Source: Magnetospirillum sp. 15-1 (GTDB lineage Bacteria > Pseudomonadota > Alphaproteobacteria > Rhodospirillales > Magnetospirillaceae). Taken from it: DNA of 64,000 nt. Below the pieces are notes generated by a model. The model made no database searches, was not told where the DNA came from, and saw only the letters and a list, made by a program, of their open reading frames with translations. Each line of letters starts with the position of its first letter. Position 1 is the stretch's first letter. The stretch is from assembly GCF_900184795.1 (NCBI RefSeq), contig NZ_FXXN01000027.1:293748-357747 (forward strand), given 5' to 3'. Both the position numbers and the translations under genes were made by a program. Positions 1-9,939 of the stretch are shown one piece after another.

Positions 1-2119
1 GGCCCCCGCCGCTTCGGCCCCGGCCGCCCCGGCTCCCGCCGCCGCTGTTGCGCCCGCCTCCGCTCCCGCTCCCGTCGCCGCCGCTCCGGTTGCCAAGCCG
101 GTTGCCGCCGCCGATGCTCCCGCCGCTCCGCGCGCCCGCACCGAGGAAGAGGAAGAGGAAGAGGAGCGCGCCAAGAAGCGTGCCGCCGCCCACAAGCCCG
201 CTCCGGTCAAGCGCACCGAACCGCGCCGCCGTACCGGCAAGCTGACCATCACCGATGCGCTGACCGACGACGACCGCTCCGAGCGCGGCCGGTCGCTTGC
301 CGCCGTCAAGCGCGCCCGCGAGCGTGAGCGCCTCAAGCACATGCAGAAGGGCTCGGAAAAGGTCATCCGCGAGGTGATCGTGCCCGAGAGCATCACGGTG
401 CAGGAGCTGGCCAACCGCATGGCGGTGCGCGGCGCCGACGTGATCAAGTGCCTGATGCGCCTGGGCGTGATGGCCACCATCAACCAGAACATCGACGCCG
501 ATACCGCCGAGCTGGTGGTCACCGAGTTCGGCCACAACATGAAGCGCGTGTCCGAGGCCGACGTCCTGGTCGGTCTGGAGGGCGAGGCAGACACCGACGA
601 GGTGCTGGTGTCGCGTCCGCCGGTGGTCACCGTCATGGGCCACGTCGATCACGGCAAGACCTCGCTCTTGGACGCGCTGCGCGCCACCGACGTGGTGTCG
701 GGCGAGGCCGGCGGCATCACCCAGCACATCGGCGCCTATCAGGTGACCATGAGCTCGGGCGACAAGATCACCTTCATCGACACTCCCGGCCACGAAGCCT
801 TCACCGCCATGCGCGCCCGTGGCGCCAAGGTGACCGACATCGTGGTGCTGGTGGTGGCCGCCGACGACGGCATCATGCCGCAGACGGTGGAAGCCATCCG
901 CCACGCCAAGGCCGCCGGCGTGCCGATCATCGTCGCCATCAACAAGATCGACAAGCCGGGCGCCAGCCCGGAAAAGGTCCGCCAGGAGCTGTTGCAGCAT
1001 GAACTGGTGACCGAGGAACTGGGCGGCGACGTGCTGGCCATCGAGGTTTCCGCCAAGAAGCGCATGAACCTCGAGAAGCTGGAGGAAGCCATCCTGCTTC
1101 AGGCCGAAATCCTCGACCTCAAGGCCAACCCGACCCGCGCCGCCCAAGGCGTGGTGGTCGAGGCCAAGATGGAAAAGGGCCGTGGCTCGGTGGCTACCGT
1201 TCTGGTGCAGAAGGGTACGCTCAAGGTCGGCGACGTGTTCGTGGCCGGTGCCGAATGGGGCCGCGTCCGCGCCCTGGTGGACGATCACGGCAATTCCATC
1301 AAGGAAGCCGGTCCCTCCGCCCCGGTCGAGGTTCTGGGCCTGCAGGGCACTCCTGCCGCTGGTGACGATTTCGTCACCGTCGAGGACGAGGCCCGTGCCC
1401 GCGAGATCGCCGGCTACCGTCAGCGCATGGACCGCGAGGCCAAGGCCAAGCTGGCCCAGCGCGGTACGCTGGAGCAGATGTTCTCGGCCATCAAGTCGGG
1501 CGAGGCTCAGGAACTGCCCGTCGTCATCAAGGGCGACGTGCAGGGCTCCATCGAGGCCATCTCCTCCACTCTCGAGAAGATGGGCAACGAAAACGTCAAG
1601 GTGCGCATCCTGCATGCCGCCGTCGGCGCCATCAACGAATCGGACATCACCCTGGCCAAGGCCTCCAACGGCCTGCTCATCGGCTTCAACGTCCGCGCCA
1701 ATCCCCAGGCCCGCGACATGGCCCGGCGCGACGGTGTCGATATCCGCTACTACTCGATCATCTACGACGTCACCGACGATCTGAAGAAGATGCTGTCGGG
1801 CATGCTGGCGCCGGAGCTGCGCGAGCGCTTCCTGGGCTACGCGTCCATCCGCGAAGTGTTCAACATCACCAAGGTCGGCAAGGTCGCGGGCTGCATGATC
1901 ACCGAGGGTATCGTCAAGCGCGGTTCCAAGGTGCGCCTGCTGCGCGACAACGTGGTCATCCACACCGGCGACCTCGCCCAGCTCAAGCGCTTCAAGGAAG
2001 ACGTCAAGGAAGTGCGCGAGAGCTACGAGTGCGGCATGTCCTTCACCAATTATGAAGACATCCGGGTCGGCGACGTCATCGAGTGCTTCGAGATCGAGGA
2101 GATCGCGGTCACCCTTTAA
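1..2119 (+). CDS. infB: translation initiation factor IF-2 (5' end outside window)
   Basis: IF-2 is the GTPase that brings fMet-tRNA to the 30S subunit and promotes subunit joining. The frame is open from base 2, so about 705 residues are visible and the start lies outside the window. The first 60 or so residues are the low-complexity Ala/Pro stretch and Glu/Lys/Arg-rich segment usual in alphaproteobacterial IF-2. The conserved core follows: G1 GHVDHGKTS near base 640, G3 DTPGHEAF near 781, G4 NKID near 940, then the beta-barrel domains II to IV and a normal C-terminus. The gene sits directly upstream of rbfA, the common nusA-infB-rbfA arrangement. The family assignment is secure. Confidence 0.97.
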   Translation, partial: APAASAPAAPAPAAAVAPASAPAPVAAAPVAKPVAAADAPAAPRARTEEEEEEEERAKKRAAAHKPAPVKRTEPRRRTGKLTITDALTDDDRSERGRSLAAVKRARERERLKHMQKGSEKVIREVIVPESITVQELANRMAVRGADVIKCLMRLGVMATINQNIDADTAELVVTEFGHNMKRVSEADVLVGLEGEADTDEVLVSRPPVVTVMGHVDHGKTSLLDALRATDVVSGEAGGITQHIGAYQVTMSSGDKITFIDTPGHEAFTAMRARGAKVTDIVVLVVAADDGIMPQTVEAIRHAKAAGVPIIVAINKIDKPGASPEKVRQELLQHELVTEELGGDVLAIEVSAKKRMNLEKLEEAILLQAEILDLKANPTRAAQGVVVEAKMEKGRGSVATVLVQKGTLKVGDVFVAGAEWGRVRALVDDHGNSIKEAGPSAPVEVLGLQGTPAAGDDFVTVEDEARAREIAGYRQRMDREAKAKLAQRGTLEQMFSAIKSGEAQELPVVIKGDVQGSIEAISSTLEKMGNENVKVRILHAAVGAINESDITLAKASNGLLIGFNVRANPQARDMARRDGVDIRYYSIIYDVTDDLKKMLSGMLAPELRERFLGYASIREVFNITKVGKVAGCMITEGIVKRGSKVRLLRDNVVIHTGDLAQLKRFKEDVKEVRESYECGMSFTNYEDIRVGDVIECFEIEEIAVTL

Positions 2120-2155
2120 GGGGGTGATCGTGTCTCTCGCGGCGGAGTCTTTGCC

Positions 2156-2587
2156 ATGAGCCGGGGTGCCAAGCCACCGTCCCAGCGCCAGCTTCGCGTC
2201 GGCGAGGAACTGCGCCACGCCATCGCCATGGTGATCGAGCGTGGCGAGTTCCGCGACCCCGACCTTCAGGGCCGCGCCATCACCGTCACCGAGGTCCGGG
2301 TCAGCCCCGATCTGCGCAACGCCACCGTCTTCGTGGTGCCGCTGGGTGGCGGCGACGTGGCCCCCATTCTGGCGGGTCTGAAGCGCGCCAAGGCCTTCCT
2401 GCGCCACGAAATCTCCCGCATGGTCGAACTGCGCGCCGTGCCGGATTTGTGGTTCCAGGAGGATACCACCTTCGATACCGCGTCGCGCATCGACACCATC
2501 CTCAATTCGCCGGAAGTCCGCCGCGACATCGACCACGCTTCGGCGGCCGAGGACGATTTCCCGTCCGACGAGGACGACGGGCAGTAA
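2156..2587 (+). CDS. rbfA: ribosome-binding factor A
   Basis: A 143-residue protein of the RbfA family, a KH-fold factor that binds the 30S subunit during late 16S rRNA maturation and cold adaptation. The N-terminal region (SQRQLRVGEELRHAIAMVIE), the central ITVTEVRVSPDLRNATVFV strand and the LRHEISRMVELRAVPDL helix are typical. The C-terminus is an acidic tail. It begins 36 bases after infB, with GGAG ahead of its ATG, so the two are probably co-transcribed; a strong hairpin follows the gene. Confidence 0.95.
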   Translation: MSRGAKPPSQRQLRVGEELRHAIAMVIERGEFRDPDLQGRAITVTEVRVSPDLRNATVFVVPLGGGDVAPILAGLKRAKAFLRHEISRMVELRAVPDLWFQEDTTFDTASRIDTILNSPEVRRDIDHASAAEDDFPSDEDDGQ

Positions 2588-2625
2588 TCGGGATCGCTGG
2601 CGCGAGCGGGCAGCCGCCCGCACCC

Positions 2626-2656
2626 GTGCGGAAGCGCAGCTTCCGCACCATCAGTT
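2626..2656 (+). terminator. intrinsic terminator of infB-rbfA
   Basis: A perfect 10-bp stem (GTGCGGAAGC / GCTTCCGCAC) with a 3-base loop is followed by CATCAGTTTT. It lies 39 bases after the rbfA stop codon on the plus strand. Confidence 0.75.
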
Positions 2657-2740
2657 TTCCTATCAGGATCAGGGATGCGCGAAGGGATGAATCCCTTTGC
2701 CTCTTAAGAACGGCGGGAGTTCAATCAGAACCCCCCTTTC

Positions 2741-2837
2741 AGTCATGGCCGGGCTCGACCCGGCCATCCACGTGGAGCCGTTTGGCACGATACCAGGAGG
2801 AGATGCGTGGATGCCCGGAACAAGTCCGGGCATGACG
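2741..2837. repeat. dispersed palindromic element of alphaproteobacterial type
   Basis: Two inverted copies of one unit of about 31 nt. The first, at 2743-2773, contains an 8-bp stem with 5-base loop (TGGCCGGG/CCCGGCCA). The second, at 2805-2836, contains TGCCCGGA/TCCGGGCA, also with a 5-base loop. Both units share GTCATG and CATCCACG flanks, so the whole can fold as one long cruciform. Intergenic elements of this kind, with a GGCCGGGCTCGACCCGGCC-like core, are familiar in alphaproteobacterial genomes (recalled, not searched). Any short open frames across it are by-products of the repeat. Confidence 0.7.
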
Positions 2838-2850
2838 AGAGTGGGCGCCA

Positions 2851-2882
2851 AAACAAAACGGCGGCCCCTTTCGGGACCGCCG
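2851..2882 (-). terminator. intrinsic terminator of the leu operon
   Basis: On the minus strand a 9-bp stem GGCGGTCCC/GGGGCCGCC (one G-U pair) is closed by a GAAA tetraloop and followed by GTTTTGTTTTGG. It lies 22 bases beyond the leuB stop codon. Confidence 0.85.
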
Positions 2883-2904
2883 CTCTGTTTGATCGCCCGA
2901 GGGA

Positions 2905-4014
2905 TCAGGCGTTCAGCTTGTCCAACTCGCGGACCACGGCTTCGCCCATGACGGTGGTCGAGACCTTGGCCTTGCCGGGCTGCATGATGTCGGCGGTGCG
3001 CAGGCCGCCCTTCAGGACGTTCTTGACGGCGGTCTCGATCAGGTCGGCCTCGGCGGCCATGTCGAACGAGTAGCGCAGGCACATGGCGAACGACATGATG
3101 GTGGCCAGCGGGTTGGCCATGTCCTTGCCGGCGATGTCGGGGGCCGAGCCGTGGACGGGCTCGTAGAGGGCCTTGCGGCGGCCCTGGGCGTCGGCTTCAC
3201 CCAGCGAGGCCGACGGCAGCATGCCCAGCGAGCCGGTCAGCATGGCAGCGCAATCGGACAGGATGTCGCCGAACATGTTCTCGGTGACCATGACGTCGAA
3301 CTGCTTGGGGTTGCGCACCAGCTGCATGGCGGCGTTGTCCACGTACATGTGGGTGAGCTCCACGTCGGGGAACTCCTCCTTCTGCAGCTTGATCATCTCT
3401 TCGCGCCACAGCACGGTGCATTCCAGCACGTTGGCCTTGTCCACCGAGCAGACCCGCTTGTTGCGCTTGCGGGCCAGATCGAAGGCGACGCGGCCGATAC
3501 GCTGGATTTCCGGGGTGGTGTAGACCAGGGTGTTGTAGCCCTTGCGGGTGCCGTCGGGCAGGGTCTCGATGCCGCGCGGCTGGCCGAAATACAGGCCGCC
3601 GGTCAGCTCGCGCAGGATCATGATGTCCAGGCCCGAGACCACTTCGTTCTTCAAGGTCGAGGCGTCGGCCAGGGCTTCCAGCACGGTGGCGGGACGCAGG
3701 TTGGCGAACAGGCCCATTTCCTTGCGGATCTTCAGCAGGCCGCGCTCGGGCTTGACGTCGAAGGGCAGGTCGTCCCACTTGGGGCCGCCCACGGCGCCCA
3801 GCAGCACGGCGTCGGCGGCCATGGCGGCGGCCAGGGTCTCGTCGGACAGGGGCGTCCCGTGCACGTCGTAGGAGGAGCCGCCGATCAGGCCTTCGGTGAT
3901 CTCGAACTCGATCTTCCGCTTGCGGGCCATCCAGTCGATGATCCGGCGAACCTGAGCCATCACTTCGACGCCGATACCGTCACCGGGAAGGATCAAAAGC
4001 TTCTTGGCGGCCAT
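2905..4014 (-). CDS. leuB: 3-isopropylmalate dehydrogenase
   Basis: Catalyses the NAD-dependent oxidative decarboxylation of 3-isopropylmalate in leucine biosynthesis. The 369-residue product starts [15 protein letters not shown], the usual N-terminus. It contains the substrate-binding [10 protein letters not shown] stretch, the [10 protein letters not shown] region, the [12 protein letters not shown] loop and the [16 protein letters not shown]-binding motif. The frame continues 22 codons upstream, but that part is not conserved. The start at 4014 lies 93 bases after leuD, in a leuC-leuD-leuB order. A strong terminator follows. Confidence 0.96.
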   Translation of the reverse strand: MAAKKLLILPGDGIGVEVMAQVRRIIDWMARKRKIEFEITEGLIGGSSYDVHGTPLSDETLAAAMAADAVLLGAVGGPKWDDLPFDVKPERGLLKIRKEMGLFANLRPATVLEALADASTLKNEVVSGLDIMILRELTGGLYFGQPRGIETLPDGTRKGYNTLVYTTPEIQRIGRVAFDLARKRNKRVCSVDKANVLECTVLWREEMIKLQKEEFPDVELTHMYVDNAAMQLVRNPKQFDVMVTENMFGDILSDCAAMLTGSLGMLPSASLGEADAQGRRKALYEPVHGSAPDIAGKDMANPLATIMSFAMCLRYSFDMAAEADLIETAVKNVLKGGLRTADIMQPGKAKVSTTVMGEAVVRELDKLNA

Positions 4015-4107
4015 ACTAGTCTCCGAGAGTAAAATATAGCGAACGGATGCCTGCCTAGCGTCGGGGCGAGGTCCCGTCAAGCAACGGAAAGATACGAAAT
4101 CCTGCGG

Positions 4108-4713
4108 CTACAGCCAGGGCGTGGAGGTCTTGCGGGTTTCTTCAAACGCCGCGATCTTTTCCTCGCGCTGGAGCGTCAAACCGATGTCGTCCAGGCCGTT
4201 CAGCAGGCAATGCTTGCGGAAGGGGTCGACCTCGAAGCTGATGGAGCCGCCGTCGGGACCGGTGATGACCTGCTTGGCCAGATCGACGGTGACGATGGCG
4301 TTGGAGCCGCGCGAGGCGTCATCCAGCAGCTTGTCCACCTGCTCCTGCGGCAAGGTGATCGGCAGGATGCCGTTCTTGAAGCAGTTGTTGAAGAAGATGT
4401 CGGCGAAGCTGGGCGCGATGACGCAGCGGATGCCGAAATCGCCGATGGCCCAAGGCGCATGCTCGCGCGACGAGCCGCAGCCGAAATTGGCGCCGGATAC
4501 CAGGATCTTGGCCGAGCGGTAGGCCGGCTTGTTCAGCACGAAGTCGGGGACTTCCTTGCCGTCCTGGGTGTAGCGCATCTCGTCGAACAGGTTCTTGCCC
4601 AGACCGGTGCGCTTGATGGTCTTCAGGAACTGCTTGGGGATGATCATGTCGGTGTCGACGTTGATCATGGGCAGCGGCGCGGCGACGCCGGTGAGGGTGG
4701 TGAACTTTTCCAT
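4108..4713 (-). CDS. leuD: 3-isopropylmalate dehydratase small subunit
   Basis: Small (swivelling) subunit of isopropylmalate isomerase, 201 residues. Seen: [20 protein letters not shown] at the start, [11 protein letters not shown], and the diagnostic [13 protein letters not shown] segment that closes the active site shared with LeuC. The start at 4713 lies 11 bases after the leuC stop; the frame upstream of it is antisense-free overlap with leuC coding sequence and is not real. It is co-transcribed with leuC and leuB. Confidence 0.96.
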   Translation of the reverse strand: MEKFTTLTGVAAPLPMINVDTDMIIPKQFLKTIKRTGLGKNLFDEMRYTQDGKEVPDFVLNKPAYRSAKILVSGANFGCGSSREHAPWAIGDFGIRCVIAPSFADIFFNNCFKNGILPITLPQEQVDKLLDDASRGSNAIVTVDLAKQVITGPDGGSISFEVDPFRKHCLLNGLDDIGLTLQREEKIAAFEETRKTSTPWL

Positions 4714-4724
4714 GTCCGTTTCCC

Positions 4725-6128
4725 TTACAGCGAGCGAACGTCGGTGAGCTTGCCGGTGATGGCGGCGGCGGCGGCCATGGCGGGGCTGACCAGATGGGTG
4801 CGGCCGCCGCGGCCCTGACGGCCCTCGAAATTGCGGTTGGAGGTCGAGGCCGAGCGCTGGCCGGGCTTCAACTGGTCGGCATTCATGGCCAGACACATGG
4901 AGCAGCCGGGCTCGCGCCATTCGGCGCCCGCCTCGAGGAACACCTTGTCCAGGCCTTCGGCTTCCGCCTGCTCCTTGACCAGGCCCGAGCCGGGAACCAC
5001 CAGCACCTGCACGCCCTTGGCGACCTTGCGGCCCTTGAACACCTCGGCGGCGGCGCGGAAGTCCTCGATGCGGCCGTTGGTGCACGAGCCGATGAACACC
5101 ACGTCGATGGCGATGTCGGTGGCCTTCTGGCCGGCGGCCAGACCCATGTAGTCGAGCGAGCGTTCGACGGCCTTGCGCTTGGCCTCGTCCTTGATGTCGG
5201 CCGGGTTGGGCACCGTGCCGGTGATCGGAATGACGTCCTCGGGGCTGGTGCCCCAGGTGATCTGCGGCACCAGGGTGGAGGCGTCCAGGGTCACCTCGGC
5301 GTCGAACTTGGCGCCCTCGTCGGTGAACAGGGTCTTCCAGTAGGACACGGCGGCCTCGAAGGCGGCGCCCTTGGGGGCGCGCGGCTTGCCGGCGATGTAG
5401 GCGAAGGTCTTGTCGTCGGGGGCGATCAGGCCGGCGCGGGCGCCCGCCTCGATGGTCATGTTGCAGACCGTCATGCGGCCTTCCATGGACAGGTCGCGGA
5501 TGGCCTCGCCGGCGAATTCCACCACGTAGCCGGTGCCGCCGGCCGTGCCGATCTTGCCGATGATGGCCAGCACGATGTCCTTGGCGGTCACGCCCGGACC
5601 GGGCTTGCCGGTCACGGTGATGCGCATGTTCTTGGCCGGCTTCTGCACCAGGGTCTGGGTGGCCAGCACGTGCTCCACCTCGGAGGTGCCGATGCCGAAG
5701 GCCAGGGAGCCGAAGGCGCCGTGGGTGGCGGTGTGGGAATCACCGCAGACGATGGTGGTACCGGGCAGGGTGAAGCCCTGCTCGGGGCCGACGATGTGGA
5801 CCACGCCCTGGCGGATGTCGTCCATGGCATAGTATTCCACGCCGAACTTCCGGGCGTTGGCTTCCAGGGTCTCGACCTGAATCCGGCTCTCCTCGTTCTC
5901 GATGCCCTTGGAGCGGTCGGTGGTCGGAACATTGTGGTCGGCGACGGCGAGCGTCAGTTCGGGATGGCGCACCTTGCGGCCCGACATCTCCAGGCCCTCG
6001 AAGGCCTGCGGGCTGGTGACCTCGTGGACCATGTGGCGGTCGATGTAGATCAGGCAGGTACCGTCGTCCTGGACGTCCACCAGGTGGGCGTCCCAGATCT
6101 TGTCGAACAGCGTGCGGGGCTTGGCCAT
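4725..6128 (-). CDS. leuC: 3-isopropylmalate dehydratase large subunit
   Basis: Catalytic aconitase-family subunit, 467 residues, full length for the family. The cysteines that hold the [4Fe-4S] cluster are visible in [12 protein letters not shown] and in CSMCLAMN. The DHNVPTTDR and [12 protein letters not shown] motifs bind substrate. It is the first gene of leuC-leuD-leuB. The 5' flank to rplS is about 170 bases and carries an rplS-proximal hairpin but no leader-peptide attenuator that I can recognise. Confidence 0.97.
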   Translation of the reverse strand: MAKPRTLFDKIWDAHLVDVQDDGTCLIYIDRHMVHEVTSPQAFEGLEMSGRKVRHPELTLAVADHNVPTTDRSKGIENEESRIQVETLEANARKFGVEYYAMDDIRQGVVHIVGPEQGFTLPGTTIVCGDSHTATHGAFGSLAFGIGTSEVEHVLATQTLVQKPAKNMRITVTGKPGPGVTAKDIVLAIIGKIGTAGGTGYVVEFAGEAIRDLSMEGRMTVCNMTIEAGARAGLIAPDDKTFAYIAGKPRAPKGAAFEAAVSYWKTLFTDEGAKFDAEVTLDASTLVPQITWGTSPEDVIPITGTVPNPADIKDEAKRKAVERSLDYMGLAAGQKATDIAIDVVFIGSCTNGRIEDFRAAAEVFKGRKVAKGVQVLVVPGSGLVKEQAEAEGLDKVFLEAGAEWREPGCSMCLAMNADQLKPGQRSASTSNRNFEGRQGRGGRTHLVSPAMAAAAAITGKLTDVRSL

Positions 6129-6237
6129 GTCGAATCCCTAGAATGAAGCAGCACCAAGGCGGCCTGATATCTCGGGACGCGAACGCCCCTTAAGCTCAAG
6201 AGGCCGCACCAACCAGTCAAACATCCGGTCCCCGAAC

Positions 6238-6264
6238 AGCCTCCTTCCCGACGGGAAGGAGGCT
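6238..6264 (-). terminator. hairpin after rplS
   Basis: A perfect 13-bp inverted repeat (AGCCTCCTTCCCG / CGGGAAGGAGGCT, one base between the arms) lies 38 bases beyond the rplS stop. There is no clear U-run on the minus strand, so it may act as an RNA 3'-end stabiliser or a weak terminator. Confidence 0.55.
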
Positions 6265-6301
6265 GATGCGAGGGCAGGAACCAAGGAACCGAAAGAAGAG
6301 A

Positions 6302-6748
6302 CTACTCTTCCTTGGCGGCGGCGACCTTGGCGGCCTTGACGGCGGCGGCGTCGGCGCGCTCGGCGGCGGCCACCTTGCCGGAATGGCCGGTGGTCTGCTC
6401 GGCGATACGGGCCGACTTACCGCGACGGTCGCGCAGGTAGTACAGCTTGGCCCGACGCACGTCGCCGCGGCGCACCACCTCGATGGAGGCGATGTTGGGC
6501 GAGTACAGCGGGAAGATACGCTCGACGCCTTCGCCGTAGCTGATCTTGCGGACCACGAAGGAAGAATTCAGGCCGTCGTTCTTGCGGGCGATGCAGACGC
6601 CCTCATAGGCCTGGACGCGCTCGCGATTGCCTTCGATCACCTTGACGTTGACCTTCAGCGTGTCGCCCGGAGCGAAGCTGGGAACGCCGCGGTCGGCGGT
6701 CAGCTTCTCGATCTGCTCCTTTTCGAGCTGCTCAATGATGTTAACCAT
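6302..6748 (-). CDS. rplS: 50S ribosomal protein L19
   Basis: Ribosomal protein at the 30S-50S interface, 148 residues. The L19 core is clear: a [16 protein letters not shown] start, [33 protein letters not shown], then the [20 protein letters not shown] end of the fold. About 30 further residues, rich in Ala and Lys, form an extension common in alphaproteobacterial L19. It lies three bases after trmD in the ffh-rpsP-rimM-trmD-rplS cluster. Confidence 0.96.
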   Translation of the reverse strand: MVNIIEQLEKEQIEKLTADRGVPSFAPGDTLKVNVKVIEGNRERVQAYEGVCIARKNDGLNSSFVVRKISYGEGVERIFPLYSPNIASIEVVRRGDVRRAKLYYLRDRRGKSARIAEQTTGHSGKVAAAERADAAAVKAAKVAAAKEE

Positions 6749-6751
6749 GGC

Positions 6752-7468
6752 TCAACCCTCACTCACGTTCTTGGCCGCGACGTACCGATCCCACAGATCG
6801 GGCCGGCGCTGCCGGGTTATGTCCTCTGCCTGGCGCTTCCGCCAGGCGCGTATCTTTTCGTGGTGACCGGAAAGCAGAACCTCCGGCACCGTTCGCCCGT
6901 CCCATACCTGGGGGCGGGTATAATGGGGATATTCAAGCAATCCCCATTCGAAGCTCTCTTCCGCCAGCGATTCCTCCTTCCCGATCACGCCGGGAAGCAG
7001 GCGGACGATGGCGTCCAACATCACCAGTGCCGCCGGCTCGCCGCCCGAAAGGACGAAGTCGCCGGCACTGACCTCGAGCGCCCCGTGGGCTTCCAGCAAA
7101 CGCTGGTCAACCCCTTCGAAACGCCCGCACAGAACCCTCACACCCGGCCCCGCCGCCAGCTCGCGAACCAGTTCCTGGTTCAACAGCCGGCCGCGCGGCG
7201 TCATGTACACCAACGGCCCCGGCGCCGGTGCGCCTCGGATGGCGGCGTCCAGTACGTCGGGACGCATCACCATTCCGGCTCCGCCGCCGAAGGGCGAGTC
7301 GTCCACCGACCGGTGCCGGTCCGTGGCAAAGCCCCGGATATCCACCGTGTCGAGAGCCCACTTGCCCTCCTCCAGCGCCCGGCCTGCCAAAGACAGGCCC
7401 AGAGGCCCCGGAAACATCTCTGGGAAGATGGTGAGCAGCGTCGCCCGCCAGGGCTCCTTATGCTCCAC
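6752..7468 (-). CDS. trmD: tRNA (guanine-N1-)-methyltransferase
   Basis: Methylates G37 of tRNAs using S-adenosylmethionine and so prevents +1 frameshifting. The trefoil-knot features are visible: [11 protein letters not shown] near the start, [17 protein letters not shown], and the [25 protein letters not shown]-binding knot split over two helices. There is no ATG at the start. Two consecutive GTG codons (7471 and 7468) lie inside the end of rimM behind GAGGAG; I chose the second because its spacing of 7 is better. This gives 238 residues and an 11-base overlap with rimM, suggesting translational coupling. Confidence 0.93.
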   Translation of the reverse strand: MEHKEPWRATLLTIFPEMFPGPLGLSLAGRALEEGKWALDTVDIRGFATDRHRSVDDSPFGGGAGMVMRPDVLDAAIRGAPAPGPLVYMTPRGRLLNQELVRELAAGPGVRVLCGRFEGVDQRLLEAHGALEVSAGDFVLSGGEPAALVMLDAIVRLLPGVIGKEESLAEESFEWGLLEYPHYTRPQVWDGRTVPEVLLSGHHEKIRAWRKRQAEDITRQRRPDLWDRYVAAKNVSEG

Positions 7469-7988
7469 CACTCTTCTCCTCGTTCTCGTCGGGCGCGTAG
7501 ACCGGCGGAACCACCACCAGCCGACCGCCCGCAATATCCACTTCCGGCACCGAGGCCTGGGTGAAGGGCACCATCATGTCGCCTTTCGGCTCCAGCCTGA
7601 TGTCCAGCACGTCACCGGCCCCGTAATCGGCCACCGCTTTCACGATGCCCAACCTCTTGCCGTCGACCCCTTCCGCCACCAGCCCGATCAGATCGGAGTA
7701 GAGGAACTCGTCCTCGGCCAATCTGGGCAGGCGCTCGCGGGCAACCCATAACTCGGTGCCCTTCAGCGCCTCGGCGGCGTCGCGGTCCGTCACCCCGTCC
7801 AGCGTGGCGATGACAAGGCCCTTGACCTCGCCCGTCACCTTCAGCCGGAACTTGACGCTGCCCGCCTCGTTCTCCACCGGGGAATAATAGCCGATATCGG
7901 CCGGCTCCTCGGTGAAGCTCTTGATGCGGACCGCGCCCCGGACCCCATGGACGCCGGCAATCACGCCGACGCGGACACGAGGTCCCAT
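7458..7988 (-). CDS. rimM: 16S rRNA processing protein RimM
   Basis: 30S assembly factor that binds S19, with an N-terminal beta-barrel and a C-terminal PRC-barrel, 176 residues. Seen: [20 protein letters not shown] at the start, the central [16 protein letters not shown], then [16 protein letters not shown] and the [20 protein letters not shown] end of the barrel. It starts six bases after rpsP and overlaps the start of trmD. Confidence 0.94.
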   Translation of the reverse strand: MGPRVRVGVIAGVHGVRGAVRIKSFTEEPADIGYYSPVENEAGSVKFRLKVTGEVKGLVIATLDGVTDRDAAEALKGTELWVARERLPRLAEDEFLYSDLIGLVAEGVDGKRLGIVKAVADYGAGDVLDIRLEPKGDMMVPFTQASVPEVDIAGGRLVVVPPVYAPDENEEKSGGA

Positions 7989-7994
7989 GGGTGG

Positions 7995-8363
7995 TTACTC
8001 GCCCGCGGTTTCGGCGGCGGCGGCCGCGTCGCGCTCGGCCTGGTCCTTGGCGCGCTGCTGCGCCTTGGCCTTGGGCTGGGGCTGCTTGGTCTGCTCGGCC
8101 CGCACGGGCTTGGCGACCAGACCCTTGTCGGCGAAGAAGCGGACCAGACGGTCGGTCGGCTGGGCGCCGACGGACAGCCAATGCTTCACGCGGTCCTCGT
8201 CGAGGATCCAACGCTGGCCGTTGTCGTTCGGCAGCATGGGGTTGTAGGTGCCCACCTTCTCGATGAAGCGGCCGTCACGCGGCGCGCGGGCGTCGGCGAC
8301 AACGATCTTGTAGAACGGACGCTTCTTGGCGCCGCCGCGGGAGAGACGAATCTTCAGAGCCAT
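7995..8363 (-). CDS. rpsP: 30S ribosomal protein S16
   Basis: 122 residues. The [20 protein letters not shown] start and the [12 protein letters not shown] segment are diagnostic of S16. The family core is about 80 residues; here a Lys/Gln/Ala-rich C-terminal tail adds about 40, as often in alphaproteobacteria. It lies 46 bases after ffh. Confidence 0.97.
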   Translation of the reverse strand: MALKIRLSRGGAKKRPFYKIVVADARAPRDGRFIEKVGTYNPMLPNDNGQRWILDEDRVKHWLSVGAQPTDRLVRFFADKGLVAKPVRAEQTKQPQPKAKAQQRAKDQAERDAAAAAETAGE

Positions 8364-8409
8364 TCTTAGGTCTTCCTCTGTTCGAAACCGAATAACCTTT
8401 GGACGCCGG

Positions 8410-9774
8410 TCAGCGCCCGAACTTCATACCGGGCGGCAGCAGGCCGCCGATGCCATGTCGCATCAGCCCCTTCTGACCCAGCTTGCCGACCTTCTTCATC
8501 ATGTCGGCCATCTGCTGATACTGCTTGAGCAGCTTGTTGACGTCCTGGACCTCGACCCCGGCGCCCGCGGCGATGCGCTTCTTGCGCGACGCCTTGATCA
8601 GGTCGGGGTTGCGGCGCTCGGCCTTGGTCATGGACGTGATGATCGCTTCCTGACGGGCGACCATCTTGTTGTCGATATTGGCGTCCTTCAGCGCGCCGGC
8701 CATCTTGCCGATGCCGGGCAGCATGCCGAGGATGCCCTTCAGGTCACCCATCTTGCGCACCTGGGCGAACTGCTTGCGCATGTCGTCCAGGTCGAACTTG
8801 CCCTTCTCCATGCGCTTGGCAAGGCGTTCGGCTTCTTCCTGGTCCAGGGTCTCCATGGCCTTCTCGACCAGGCCGACCACGTCGCCCATGCCGAGAATGC
8901 GCCCGGCGATACGATCCGGGTGGAAGACCTCCAGCGCGTCGAGCTTTTCGCCGGCGCCCAGGAACTTGATGGGCCGCCCGGTGATGGCGCGCATGGACAG
9001 CGCCGCGCCGCCACGGGCGTCGCCGTCGATACGGGTGAGAACGATGCCGGTGACACCGACCTTCTCGTTGAATTCGCGCGCCAGGGTGACGGCGTCCTGG
9101 CCGGTCATGGCGTCGGTGACCAGCAGGGTTTCGGTGGGCTGGGTGGCGTCGCGCACGGCGGCGACCTCGGCCATCAGCTTCTGGTCGATGTGCAGCCGGC
9201 CGGCGGTATCCAGGATGACGACGTCATAGCCTTCCTTGCGGCCGACATCGACGGCCCGCTTGGAGATGGCCACCGGCATCTCGCCCATGACGATGGGCAG
9301 GCTGCCCACTTCGGCCTGTCCGGCCAGAATCTGCAATTGCTGCTGCGCGGCGGGACGGTAGACGTCCAGCGAGGCCAGCAGGACCTTCTTCTTCTCTTTC
9401 TTGAGCTTCAGCGCGATCTTGGCCGAAGTGGTGGTCTTGCCCGACCCCTGAAGGCCGACCATCAGGACGACGACGGGGGGAACCGCGTTGAGGTTGAGCT
9501 CGGTGCCCTTGGTGCCCAGGGTGGCGATCAGCTCGTCATGGACGATCTTCACCACCATCTGGCCGGGGGTGACCGACTTGATCACCTCGGCGCCGACGGC
9601 ACGGGCCTTGACCCGGCCGATGAATTCCTTGACCACGGAGAGCGCGACGTCGGCCTCGAGCAGGGCGACGCGAACCTCGCGCAGGGCCTCGGTGACGTCG
9701 GCTTCCGACAGGGCGCCACGGCCCGTCAGCTTCTCGAACACCTTACCCAGTCTTGAGCTCAAGCTCTCGAACAT
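8410..9774 (-). CDS. ffh: signal recognition particle protein Ffh
   Basis: GTPase that binds 4.5S RNA and signal sequences and directs nascent membrane proteins to FtsY. At 454 residues it is normal length. The N domain is followed by the G domain with GLQGSGKTT (G1), DTAGR (G3) and [10 protein letters not shown] (G4). The Met-rich M domain follows, with the RRIAAG-type RNA-binding helix ([18 protein letters not shown]). It begins the rpsP-rimM-trmD-rplS cluster, linking SRP and ribosome production. The 4.5S RNA gene was not found in the window. Confidence 0.97.
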   Translation of the reverse strand: MFESLSSRLGKVFEKLTGRGALSEADVTEALREVRVALLEADVALSVVKEFIGRVKARAVGAEVIKSVTPGQMVVKIVHDELIATLGTKGTELNLNAVPPVVVLMVGLQGSGKTTTSAKIALKLKKEKKKVLLASLDVYRPAAQQQLQILAGQAEVGSLPIVMGEMPVAISKRAVDVGRKEGYDVVILDTAGRLHIDQKLMAEVAAVRDATQPTETLLVTDAMTGQDAVTLAREFNEKVGVTGIVLTRIDGDARGGAALSMRAITGRPIKFLGAGEKLDALEVFHPDRIAGRILGMGDVVGLVEKAMETLDQEEAERLAKRMEKGKFDLDDMRKQFAQVRKMGDLKGILGMLPGIGKMAGALKDANIDNKMVARQEAIITSMTKAERRNPDLIKASRKKRIAAGAGVEVQDVNKLLKQYQQMADMMKKVGKLGQKGLMRHGIGGLLPPGMKFGR

Positions 9775-9901
9775 GACCCGTCCATAAACGATTACACGCC
9801 GGTGCGCGAAACTCGCGGACCAGCGGGCCTCCTCGGAGGCGGTGATCTCCAGAAATCTGAAGAGGATGGGGTTCTAGTCCGTTGCGGCGAAAGAGTCAAC
9901 A

Positions 9902-9934
9902 GGAGAGCACTCCTTGCCCATAGGAGTGCTCTCC
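9902..9934 (-). terminator. terminator hairpin after the RNA helicase gene
   Basis: A 13-bp perfect stem (GGAGAGCACTCCT / AGGAGTGCTCTCC) with a 7-base loop lies five bases past the helicase stop codon. On the minus strand it is followed by TGTTGACTCTTT, a weak T-rich tail. Confidence 0.65.
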
Positions 9935-9939
9935 GTTCC

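Noticed and set aside
2449-3082. Short open frames across the 2.7-2.9 kb gap
   Set aside because: They are translations of the palindromic repeat and the two terminators.
3151-6146. Plus-strand open frames opposite leuB, leuD and leuC
   Set aside because: Third-position GC bias creates open antisense frames; no start site or motif supports them.
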